Under the pieces are notes generated by a model. It was not told where the DNA came from, did not search any database, and saw only the letters and a program-made list of their open reading frames with translations. Shown piece by piece: positions 7,030 through 13,216 of a stretch of 13,216 bases of DNA. The DNA comes from an uncultured Collinsella sp. (GTDB lineage Bacteria > Actinomycetota > Coriobacteriia > Coriobacteriales > Coriobacteriaceae): contig CAUAEH010000054.1 of assembly GCA_958427975.1 (NCBI GenBank), positions 1 to 13,216 on the forward strand, read 5' to 3'. Both the position numbers and the translations under genes were made by a program. Position 1 is the first letter of the stretch, and each line of letters starts with the position of its first letter.

Positions 7030-7443
7030 CAACTTTCCAAGACAGTGATCGATCATATGCTGGATCATCTGTGCCTCAAAGCCCGCGTAGTCGCGGCGGC
7101 ACTCCTTCATCTTGCCGTCGACAATCTGGTCAAAGGCAACCTTGCACTTGATATAGCGCGTGGACTTGGTGACCTCCTCGTGCGTCAGGCAGCTCTCCTC
7201 CATCTTGCTGGCACCCAGGCCAAACACCAGACGGGGGTTGTAGAGTACGTGGGGCTCGCCGGCATCGTCCAGGTAGACGCAAACCTTCTTGGTAACGCCA
7301 ATCTGGTTGGCGGCCAAGCAGCCGGCATCATCGAGCGACTTGATGGTATCAATCAAATCCTGAGCGACCGACTCGTCCTCGACAGTCGCAACCTCGCAAC
7401 GCTGAGACAGGATAGCCTCGTCGCGGCAGAGCTCTTTAATCAT
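7024..7443 (-). CDS. Peptide deformylase-like protein lacking the catalytic glutamate
   Basis: A 139-residue protein of the peptide deformylase fold, which in active members removes the formyl group from nascent N-termini. The start at 7443 has GGAGG 5 bases upstream; ATG 7455, four codons earlier, has none. Motif 1 is present as GCLAANQIG (41-49). Motif 2 is ESCLT rather than EGCLS, keeping the metal-ligand Cys85. Motif 3 is HMIDH (129-133) rather than HExxH, so both histidine ligands remain but the catalytic Glu is Met. The protein is shorter than typical deformylases (about 150-190). I recall similar short proteins in gut Firmicutes with the same change, usually labelled deformylase, so this may be a real subfamily with another role. 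It is divergent from the purine permease. A possible -10 (TATACT, minus, 7477-7482) lies 34 bases upstream. Confidence 0.85.
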   Translation of the reverse strand: MIKELCRDEAILSQRCEVATVEDESVAQDLIDTIKSLDDAGCLAANQIGVTKKVCVYLDDAGEPHVLYNPRLVFGLGASKMEESCLTHEEVTKSTRYIKCKVAFDQIVDGKMKECRRDYAGFEAQMIQHMIDHCLGKLV

Positions 7444-7598
7444 ACGTTCCTCCATAGGGGTCGTTGTAACCGCTTAAGTATACGGTACCTACACAATTTC
7501 ATGCGAAAGATACCGCCCGTCCGTTACAAACCGCCGAACATCAACATGTGAGGAACACCAACTTCACAAAGGCGATATAGTAGGTGAGTTCGTGTCAA

Positions 7599-7619
7599 TC
7601 GGCCTAAACTCGGGGCCGA
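7599..7619 (+). promoter_or_regulatory. Hairpin in the purine permease leader
   Basis: TCGGCC (7599-7604) and GGCCGA (7614-7619) form a 6-bp stem 17 bases before the permease start, just upstream of the AAGGAAAGG ribosome binding site. GAGTT (7586-7590) and AACTC (7607-7611) could pair instead, so two structures exclude each other. No known purine riboswitch core was recognised in the gap. Confidence 0.3.
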
Positions 7620-7636
7620 ACAAGGAAAGGGTATGC

Positions 7637-8947
7637 ATGGACGAACTTTTTCACGTCAGTGAGCGCAAGTCCACAATCGGGACCGAACTCCGCGCTGGAC
7701 TGACAACATTCCTGGCGATGGCCTACATCATCGCCGTCAACCCCGCGGTGCTCTCGGGCGCTGGCATCGATGCGGGAGCGCTCGCCTGCGCCACCTGCCT
7801 GGGCGCCGGCATCATGACCATCTGCATGGGCATCTTCGCCAACCGCCCGCTCGCCTGCGCGTCGGGCTTAGGCGTCAACGCGATGATCGCTGGAATCACC
7901 ACCACCGTCTGCGGCGGTGACTGGCACGTGGCCATGAGCGTCATCTTCCTTGAGGGCGTCGTCATCTTGCTGCTCGTGCTTTGTGGCCTGCGCGAGGCCA
8001 TCATGGACGCCATCCCGGTTGTCCTGCGTCACGCCATCTCGGTGGGTCTGGGCCTGTTCATCGCCATGATTGGCCTGTGCGATGCCGGCATTATCACCGC
8101 TGGCGCCGGTACACTCGTCGGTCTGGGCGACATCACCTCCCCCACCTTCATCGTCGGCATCATCTCCATCCTGGTGACAGTCGCCCTCGCCTGCCGCAAC
8201 GTCCCCGGCTCGCTGCTCATCGGCATCGTCGTCGCCGTCATCGCCGGTATCCCCCTAGGTGTGACCCAGGCTCCGACCGGTATCATCGCCCCGCTCGACT
8301 TCTCGAGCATCGGTGGCCCCATCGCCGACGCCGGCGGCGTGCCTGCCATCGTCAAGGTCCTTACCGACCCCGCGCTCCTCGTCATCTCGTTCTCGCTGCT
8401 CATGAGTGACTTCTTCGACACCATGGGCACCGCGATGGCCGTGGCCAAGCAGGGCGAGTTCCTCACCGACGACGGCAACGTCGAGAATATCAAGGAGATC
8501 CTGATCGTCGACTCCGCCGCCGCTGCTGTGGGCGGTTTCATGGGCGTCTCCTCCATCACCACCTTCGTCGAGTCCACCTCCGGCGCCGCCGACGGTGGCC
8601 GCACGGGCCTCACCTCCGTCACCACCGGCGTGCTGTTCATTCTCGCTGCGTTCTTCTCCCCCATCGTCACCATCGTTTCCAGCGCCGCCACCTGCGGTGC
8701 CCTGGTCTACGTCGGCTACCTCATGATGAGCGAGGCCTCCGAGATCGACTGGTCCGACGTGTCGCAGGGTTTCCCGGCGTTCATGATTGTCGCCGGCGTG
8801 CCCTTCACCTACTCCATCTCTGCCGGCATTGGTCTGGGCTTTATCGCCTACGTGATCGTCGCGCTCTTTAAGGGCGAGGCCTCCAAGATCAAGCCGCTCA
8901 TGTGGATTGCAGCCCTTGCCTTCCTCGTCTACTTCTTCGTGGCGTAA
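7637..8947 (+). CDS. NCS2-family (AzgA-type) purine/nucleobase permease
   Basis: A 436-residue inner-membrane permease of the AzgA/PbuG branch, which imports adenine, guanine or hypoxanthine by proton symport. Evidence: the N-terminal LRAGLTTFLAMAYIIAVNPAVL (18-39), SGLGVNAMIAG (76-86), SDFFDTMGTAMAVA (257-270) and TTFVESTSGAADGGRTGLTS (308-327), all in the expected order. There are many glycine-rich helices and no signal peptide. The start at ATG 7637 follows AAGGAAAGGG; an upstream GTG at 7592 gives a longer frame but adds non-conserved residues. It is divergent from the deformylase-like gene and followed by a strong terminator, so it is a single-gene unit. Which purine is carried cannot be decided here. 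Confidence 0.93.
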   Translation: MDELFHVSERKSTIGTELRAGLTTFLAMAYIIAVNPAVLSGAGIDAGALACATCLGAGIMTICMGIFANRPLACASGLGVNAMIAGITTTVCGGDWHVAMSVIFLEGVVILLLVLCGLREAIMDAIPVVLRHAISVGLGLFIAMIGLCDAGIITAGAGTLVGLGDITSPTFIVGIISILVTVALACRNVPGSLLIGIVVAVIAGIPLGVTQAPTGIIAPLDFSSIGGPIADAGGVPAIVKVLTDPALLVISFSLLMSDFFDTMGTAMAVAKQGEFLTDDGNVENIKEILIVDSAAAAVGGFMGVSSITTFVESTSGAADGGRTGLTSVTTGVLFILAAFFSPIVTIVSSAATCGALVYVGYLMMSEASEIDWSDVSQGFPAFMIVAGVPFTYSISAGIGLGFIAYVIVALFKGEASKIKPLMWIAALAFLVYFFVA

Positions 8948-8974
8948 CAGCATAGTCTGCCAAAGCAAAACAAC

Positions 8975-9015
8975 AAGGCGTGGAGCCGCATCGAGCGGCT
9001 CTGCGCCTTTCTTTT
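8975..9015 (+). terminator. Rho-independent terminator after the purine permease
   Basis: AAGGCG (8975-8980) pairs with CGCCTT (9004-9009), and GAGCCGC with GCGGCTC inside it, separated by a TG/TG internal loop. The tail is TTTCTTTT. Confidence 0.88.
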
Positions 9016-9084
9016 AGCGCCTGCCCCCGTGCCAGCGTGCGACAATTGAGGCTGTCAATATCACAACACCGAGAGAAGCCTGCC

Positions 9085-9750
9085 TTGGAAGCGCATCATA
9101 AGCAGATAACCGTTTATTCAGAGTGTGCGGAAGGCGCACCCGTCATCTACCTCCCCGTGGTTATGGGCGACGGTAGTGAAGTCTACGAGCGCTGCCGAGA
9201 GCTCGACTGCCCGCCGTTCACCCTTGTCGCCATTGGAGGGCTCGATTGGAATCGCGAGCTGAGCCCCTGGGAATGTGAGGGAACTATACGAGATGCCGAG
9301 CCCTTTGGTGGACAGGCTGCTGGTTTTCTTGACGAGTTGTTGAAGCAGATAATCCCCCAGGCCGAATCATCGCTCCCGCAACCGCCCGCCTGGCGCGGCG
9401 TTGCCGGCTACTCGTTGGCGGGTCTTTTTGCACTGTGGGCACTTTGGCAAACAGATGTCTTTGAGCGCGCAGCGAGTGCATCGGGGTCGTTGTGGTTCCC
9501 CGGCTTTATCGACTACGCGCGCGAGCGCACGATGACGGCTACGCCCGACGCCGCCTATCTGTCGCTCGGTAAAAGGGAAACCAAGACGCCCAACCGCATG
9601 ATGCGGCACGTACTCGACGATACGCGCGCGATGGAAGAGCTGTTTATCGAGCGCGACATCCCAACAACGCTGGAGCTCAACCCCGGCAATCATTTTGCCC
9701 AAACTGACCTGCGCATGGCGCGCGGCATTCACTGGATACTGACGCATTAA
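9085..9750 (+). CDS. Esterase-like alpha/beta hydrolase
   Basis: About 221 residues of an alpha/beta-hydrolase fold related to esterase D/Fes-type enzymes. The nucleophile motif is GYSLAG with Ser110. FALWALWQTDVFERAASASGS follows in the way I recall for this family, and the histidine is probably His203 in NPGNHF. The acid residue is unclear: relatives I remember have LGDKEEKT, here LGKRETKT (161-168). The open frame runs back to 8980, but that overlaps the preceding terminator. The first residues resembling the family begin near TTG 9085 (ITVYSE, APVIYLPVV). The ribosome binding site there is weak (GAGAG), so the start is uncertain. Substrate unknown. There is no signal peptide, so it is probably cytoplasmic. 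It ends directly at a terminator and appears to be a single-gene unit. Confidence 0.8.
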   Translation: MEAHHKQITVYSECAEGAPVIYLPVVMGDGSEVYERCRELDCPPFTLVAIGGLDWNRELSPWECEGTIRDAEPFGGQAAGFLDELLKQIIPQAESSLPQPPAWRGVAGYSLAGLFALWALWQTDVFERAASASGSLWFPGFIDYARERTMTATPDAAYLSLGKRETKTPNRMMRHVLDDTRAMEELFIERDIPTTLELNPGNHFAQTDLRMARGIHWILTH

Positions 9751-9787
9751 AAATGGCGTCCACGCGTACGCACGGGCGCCATTTTTT
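9749..9787 (+). terminator. Terminator after the esterase-like gene, possibly bidirectional
   Basis: AAAAATGGCG (9749-9758) pairs with CGCCATTTTT (9777-9786), extended by three further pairs. The tail is T-rich on the plus strand, and the minus strand also ends in five T's, so it could stop transcription from both sides. Confidence 0.88.
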
Positions 9788-9807
9788 GATTTAGCTGAAC
9801 ACAACTA

Positions 9808-9861
9808 CTATTCGACAGTCTCCTCGAGTTCAGATACGGCGGGCGTCGAGGATTGGGACAT
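9808..9861 (-). CDS. Possible 17-residue small protein
   Basis: ATG at 9861 opens MSQSSTPAVSELEETVE and stops at TAG 9808-9810. AAAGGA lies 5 bases before the ATG, and a terminator with T's on this strand follows at 9787-9749. The acidic C-terminal end is similar in style to a normal protein N-terminus, so it could also be the remnant of a longer gene. No family is recognised. The rest of 9751-9983 shows nothing else convincing. Confidence 0.25.
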   Translation of the reverse strand: MSQSSTPAVSELEETVE

Positions 9862-9983
9862 GGATGTCCTTTCGAATGGAAGGGCGATCAGGCATATCGG
9901 ATAACCTGCCCGAACGATACGATCCGAACCATTGTACGCGATACACTATGCCTCGCACGCGCCGCCACCTGCAAACACTAGCG

Positions 9984-11117
9984 CTATTTCCAAACGCGCT
10001 CGGCAATGCGCTTGACCAGCGCGATCTTTGCCCATTGCTCATCCTCGGTCAGCTTGTTGCCAATCTCGCAGCTGGCAAAGCCGCACTGAGGCGACAGATA
10101 CAGGTTCTCGAGCGGCACGTACTTTGCGGCTTCACGGATGCGCTCGACGATAACATCCTCGTTCTCGAGCTCTGCCGCCTTGGTGGTTACCAAGCCCAGC
10201 ACGACCTTCTTGCCCGGGGCAACGTACTTGAGCGGCTCAAAACCGCCGGCGCGCGGCGTATCGAACTCCAGGTAAAATGCGTCGACATCCTCGTTTGCGA
10301 ACAGGTACGGCGCGATGGGGTCATAGCCGCCCTCGAAGGCATAGGTAGAGTGGTAGTTACCACGGCACACGTGCGTGTTAATGACCAGGTCGTCGGGCTT
10401 GCCCTCGATGGCGGCGTTGTTGAGCGCCACGCCCAGCTCGCTTACCTTCTGCAGGTCGACCGGGCTCATGCCGGTCTTTGCCACGAAATCGGTATCGCAG
10501 TAGATGCCCCAGGTGCAGTCATCAAACTGGATGTTGCGGCAGCCTGCTGCGTACAGGTCGGCAATCACCGTGCGATAAGCGGCTGCAATGGCGTCGGCAA
10601 GTTCCTCATCGGTCTTGTAGACGGCGCGCAGACTCTCCTGCTGGCCATCGCAGCGATCGAGCGTGACCTCAGAGAACGTCTGGATAGGCGCCGGGATGGT
10701 CTGGCGTGCAACGTGGCCCTCCCCCTCGAGCGCCTTGACAAACTTAAAGTGCTCGACGAACGGATGGTTCTCGCCGCTGATAGGGCCGGTCACCACGGCG
10801 GTATCGGCGGTAGTCTCCTCATCGTGGAACATATAGCCCGTGCGCGAGGTACGACGCTCAATACCGCTGAGTCCCCACATAAAATCGAGGTGCCAGTAGC
10901 TGCGGCGAAACTCGCCATCGGTGATAACCTGCAGGCCAGCGGACTTTTGCTTGTCCACCAGGTCGCGAATGGCCTCATCCTCGACGGCCTTAAGACCGGC
11001 GGCGTCGAGTGTGCCCGCGGCATAGGCGGCACGTGCATCCTTAACAGCCCGTGGACGAAGAAAACTGCCGACGATATCGGCGCGAAACGGCGCGTTCGGT
11101 TGAATCAAAGTGCTCAT
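9984..11117 (-). CDS. MetE C-terminal-like methionine synthase (YxjG/YxjH type)
   Basis: A 377-residue protein equal in length to B. subtilis YxjG, corresponding to the catalytic C-terminal half of cobalamin-independent methionine synthase. It is expected to transfer a methyl group to homocysteine or a related thiol in the cytoplasm. The zinc ligands are all present: His249 and Cys251 (NTHVCRGNYHS), Glu284 (YLEFDTPRAG) and Cys345 (SPQCGFASC). DIVGSFLRP at the N-terminus and ITDGEFRRSYW (65-75) are also typical. The start at ATG 11117 has GGGAG 6 bases upstream; the six extra codons of the longer frame overlap that site. It is the last gene of a minus-strand block with a LysR regulator just upstream and a MET-box-like dyad in its promoter. 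The methyl donor (folate or another) is not known for this subfamily. Confidence 0.92.
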   Translation of the reverse strand: MSTLIQPNAPFRADIVGSFLRPRAVKDARAAYAAGTLDAAGLKAVEDEAIRDLVDKQKSAGLQVITDGEFRRSYWHLDFMWGLSGIERRTSRTGYMFHDEETTADTAVVTGPISGENHPFVEHFKFVKALEGEGHVARQTIPAPIQTFSEVTLDRCDGQQESLRAVYKTDEELADAIAAAYRTVIADLYAAGCRNIQFDDCTWGIYCDTDFVAKTGMSPVDLQKVSELGVALNNAAIEGKPDDLVINTHVCRGNYHSTYAFEGGYDPIAPYLFANEDVDAFYLEFDTPRAGGFEPLKYVAPGKKVVLGLVTTKAAELENEDVIVERIREAAKYVPLENLYLSPQCGFASCEIGNKLTEDEQWAKIALVKRIAERVWK

Positions 11118-11158
11118 AGATATCTCCCTTTGCATTGGTTGCTTTACCGAGACAGAGT

Positions 11159-11170
11159 ATGAGCGCTCAT
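11159..11170. repeat. 12-bp perfect palindrome in the methyltransferase leader
   Basis: ATGAGCGCTCAT is a perfect 12-bp palindrome between the MET-box-like dyad and the methyltransferase gene. It may be a second protein site or a chance match. Confidence 0.3.
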
Positions 11171-11203
11171 GTGGCCATCGTAAAATATATGTTTATAACA
11201 GTT

Positions 11204-11226
11204 TGATATAGATGTTTCCTATATCA
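11204..11226. promoter_or_regulatory. MET-box-like operator upstream of the methyltransferase
   Basis: TGATATAG (11204-11211) and CTATATCA (11219-11226) form a perfect 8-bp inverted repeat with 7 bases between. The core TATAG-N7-CTATA has the same geometry and outer bases as the streptococcal MET box (TATAGTTTSAAACTATA) bound by MtaR. On the minus strand, TATATT (11184-11189) could be the -10, placing the dyad over or just upstream of the -35, as for an activator. Confidence 0.6.
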
Positions 11227-11272
11227 GTCTGAACTGCCATAAAGAGACTTGAACCGTGCGGAGCACAGCACC

Positions 11273-12169
11273 CTAGATATGCTGACGAATCGCGTCGATA
11301 TAGGCCCGACCGTAGCGCGTGAGCGTCGTGTTCTTGCGCGTGATGATGCCGATCTCCATGTACTCATCCACATCGAGCGGAATCGAGATAATGCCGGGGC
11401 CGTTGAGTTCGTGGCTAATCACGCCCGAGCACACCGTGTAGCCGTTGAGGCCCATGGCCAGGTTGAACAACGTCGCACGGTCGCGCACGCGGATATTCTT
11501 GCGGCGCTCAAACGTCGAGGTCAGTTCCTCGGAATAGTAAAACGAGTTGTAGCTGCCCTGCTCGTAGGACAGGAAGGGATAGTCCTCCAGGTCCTCGAGC
11601 GTCACGCTGGAGCGGCCCGCCAGCGGATGGTCTGCACACACAAAAACGTGCGGTGTGGCGCAGAAGAGTCCTTCGAACACGAGCTCGTTGGCCGCCAGCA
11701 TGCGCTCGATGACCTCGCGATTGTGCTCGGACAGGTACAGGATGCCGAGTTCGCTTTTCATATGCGCGACGTCCTCGATAATCTCGTGAGTCTGCTCCTC
11801 GCGCAGGGTAAAGTCGTAGCGCGCGGCATCGAACTCACGGATCACATCGACAAACGCGTTGACGGCAAAGGAATAATGCTGACAGCTCACACTAAAGTGC
11901 GGCACCTGCTCGGATGCGCCCTTGTACTTACCTTCGAGCAGATCGGCCTGGTCAAGCACCTGTCGCGCGTAGCCCAAGAAGGTCTCGCCTTCCTCGGATA
12001 CAACGACACCCTTGTTAGTGCGCTCAAAGATGCGCACACCCATCTCGTTTTCGAGATCGCGGATCGATGCGGTAATCGAAGGCTGCGACACAAAGAGCCG
12101 GCGCGAGGCCTCGGTGATGCTGCCGCATTCGGCAACTTTGACGACATACCTGAGCTGCTGAAGCTTCAT
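11273..12169 (-). CDS. LysR-family regulator, MtaR/CmbR-like
   Basis: 298 residues. The N-terminal HTH is MKLQQLRYVVKVAECGSITE, then LFVSQPSITASIRDLENEMG; the effector domain follows. Several stretches closely resemble streptococcal MtaR (methionine uptake and synthesis regulator) as I remember it: FSVSCQHYSFAVNAFVD (92-108), FLSYEQGSYNSFYYSEEL and DRATLFNLAMGLNGYT. The start at ATG 12169 has GGGAG 6 bases upstream; the longer open frame reads into the preceding gene and is not real. The stop codon of the HAD gene (12180-12182) directly abuts this ribosome binding site, so the two are probably one transcript with coupled translation. The dyad at 11204-11226 and the methionine synthase homologue downstream make methionine or sulfur control the likely role; this is inference. 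Confidence 0.92.
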   Translation of the reverse strand: MKLQQLRYVVKVAECGSITEASRRLFVSQPSITASIRDLENEMGVRIFERTNKGVVVSEEGETFLGYARQVLDQADLLEGKYKGASEQVPHFSVSCQHYSFAVNAFVDVIREFDAARYDFTLREEQTHEIIEDVAHMKSELGILYLSEHNREVIERMLAANELVFEGLFCATPHVFVCADHPLAGRSSVTLEDLEDYPFLSYEQGSYNSFYYSEELTSTFERRKNIRVRDRATLFNLAMGLNGYTVCSGVISHELNGPGIISIPLDVDEYMEIGIITRKNTTLTRYGRAYIDAIRQHI

Positions 12170-12179
12170 GGATTTCTCC

Positions 12180-13088
12180 CTAGACGTTCGTGACGTCGAA
12201 ACCCGTCGCATCCATCTGGCGCATAAACGGCGGCATCTCCCCCGTCGCGGCGCAGGCGGCAATCTGATGCAGAGCCCCGGCGACCGCATCGTCTGCCGCA
12301 GCGCCGATATGCCAGCGCGCGGCAGCCGTGACGGCCTCGTTGGCATTGGCGACTGCAACGGAGTTGGGAACGGCATCGATCATGGGCAGGTCGTTATCGG
12401 AATCACCGAATACGGCCACCTCGTCGGGCGTCAGGTCCAAAGCGCGCGCCAGCTCCAGCGCAGCGCAGCCCTTGTCCCAACCAGCCGGAAGGATGTCGAA
12501 CAGGCGCACTCGGTTGTTGGGAAACACAAGCGAGAGTTCCGGCACCTCGGCGGCAACGCGCTCACGCAGCTCGGCAAGCTCTTCGCGCGAGCGGGCGCTC
12601 CAGATATTCGCCTTGAACACCGGCGCGTCATCGACAACAGGACGGCACGGGGCCTCTTCGCCTTTGAGCCATGCGTTGCCGCCCGACTCCATGGCGCGAC
12701 GAACGCGCTCGGGATCACTCGTCACGCAATAGGCATCGTTGCCCCAAAAGTCATCGCCCAGGCTATAAACCTTCAGATAGGTATCGTCGGTCTCTTGCTC
12801 AAGATAGTCGGCAAGGCGCATGAGGGCACCGTTGTCGCTCGCACGGGAGGCAACAACCTCGCCGTCGACAAACATCACCTGGCCGTTACAGAACGCACCG
12901 GTCGAGAAGCACTCGGAACGATTTTTGAACATCCAGCCCATCGCGGACGGCTGGCGACCCGAAACCGGGCCAAAGTGCAGACCCGCCGCCTGCATGGCAT
13001 GAATGCCCTCGATGGCGTAGTCGCTGGCGCCGTCATGCCCGGCTGGAATCAGCGTATCGTCCATATCGGTCAGCACAAGTTTAATCAT
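12180..13088 (-). CDS. HAD-superfamily hydrolase, Cof/type IIB
   Basis: A 302-residue phosphatase of the haloacid dehalogenase superfamily. Motif I is DMDDTL (8-13, with Asp8 and Asp10), motif II is SGR with Ser43, motif III is Lys206 in AGWDKGCAALELA, and motif IV is GDSDND (228-233). The cap region between motifs II and III fits the Cof/YidA-like type, which acts on sugar phosphates, pyridoxal phosphate or flavin mononucleotide; the true substrate is not evident. GGGGG lies 4 bases before the ATG. The gene is followed 10 bases later by the MtaR-like regulator on the same strand, indicating an operon. A possible -10 (TACAAT, minus, 13117-13122) is the only promoter element seen upstream. Confidence 0.92.
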   Translation of the reverse strand: MIKLVLTDMDDTLIPAGHDGASDYAIEGIHAMQAAGLHFGPVSGRQPSAMGWMFKNRSECFSTGAFCNGQVMFVDGEVVASRASDNGALMRLADYLEQETDDTYLKVYSLGDDFWGNDAYCVTSDPERVRRAMESGGNAWLKGEEAPCRPVVDDAPVFKANIWSARSREELAELRERVAAEVPELSLVFPNNRVRLFDILPAGWDKGCAALELARALDLTPDEVAVFGDSDNDLPMIDAVPNSVAVANANEAVTAAARWHIGAAADDAVAGALHQIAACAATGEMPPFMRQMDATGFDVTNV

Positions 13089-13125
13089 AAGGCCCCCATT
13101 CGTATCGGTCCTACCTATTGTAACG

Positions 13126-13160
13126 ACCTGCCAAAATAAACCTGTCCCTTTTTGGCAGGT
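13126..13160. repeat. 11-bp inverted repeat in the upstream gap (palindromic element)
   Basis: ACCTGCCAAAA (13126-13136) and TTTTGGCAGGT (13150-13160) are exact complements with a 13-base spacer that itself holds ACCTGTCCCT. It resembles a terminator or a dispersed short palindrome. It lies between the HAD gene promoter region and whatever begins beyond the right edge. Confidence 0.5.
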
Positions 13161-13216
13161 GCGTTAGTATAGGGAACAACAGATTCGATGCGGGAGTGCC
13201 GGCGGTGCAAACCACA

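Noticed and set aside
7444..7636. Purine riboswitch before the permease
   Set aside because: The conserved junction bases and loop pairing of the guanine/adenine class were not visible.
9830..10042. 70-codon minus-strand open frame
   Set aside because: Overlaps the end of the MetE-like gene in another frame, is arginine-rich without any motif, and has no ribosome binding site.
9864..11162. 432-codon plus-strand open frame
   Set aside because: Shadow of the MetE-like gene; no recognisable protein and no ribosome binding site.
11249..13139. Long plus-strand open frames opposite the LysR and HAD genes
   Set aside because: Caused by high-GC codon use of the minus-strand genes, which have intact family motifs.
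13161..13216. Promoter (TAGTAT at 13165-13170) and a gene start at the right edge (GTG 13204 after GGGAG)
   Set aside because: The signal is only suggestive: no -35, and too few codons before the edge to support a gene.

Overview
This is a high-GC, densely packed bacterial chromosome segment. Taken together, the gene content suggests a gut actinobacterium of the Coriobacteriia, most likely Collinsella. The supporting points are a bile salt hydrolase, an AlaA-type aminotransferase, a Kup potassium transporter, an AzgA-type purine permease, and codon use strongly biased to G/C at third positions. The assignment rests on remembered protein families and was not checked by database search.

Layout, left to right. 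Positions 1-1335 (minus) hold one uninterrupted reading frame. It joins an XRE-type helix-turn-helix domain to an alanine-aminotransferase-like enzyme that runs off the left edge. Its upstream region carries a cluster of GTTCAATT sites, including a perfect 20-bp palindrome. Positions 1498-2355 (minus) encode a LysR-type regulator, divergent from a DMT/EamA transporter at 2474-3343 that seems to lack part of one membrane helix. A K+ transporter (Kup, 3483-5732) follows and ends in a strong terminator. A bile salt hydrolase (5814-6779, minus) converges on it.

From 6841 to 7443 lies a deformylase-like gene (minus) without the usual catalytic glutamate. It is followed by a 109-bp imperfect palindrome that overlaps its stop codon, then by its own terminator. 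Divergent from it is the NCS2 purine permease (7637-8947), then an esterase-like alpha/beta hydrolase (about 9085-9750). Both end in clear terminators.

The right part (9984-13088, all minus) looks like a small methionine-related block. A HAD-family phosphatase is followed 10 bases later by an MtaR/CmbR-like LysR regulator. Next come a MET-box-like dyad and a MetE-C-terminal-like (YxjG-type) methyltransferase with all zinc ligands intact. The regulator, the dyad and the enzyme fit together as a local methionine/sulfur control circuit.

No rRNA, tRNA, CRISPR array, integrase or insertion sequence was seen. No gene-free stretch exceeds 300 bases. The least ordinary items are the in-frame regulator-enzyme fusion with its internal start, its operator cluster, the deformylase without its glutamate, the 109-bp palindrome and the MET-box-like site.
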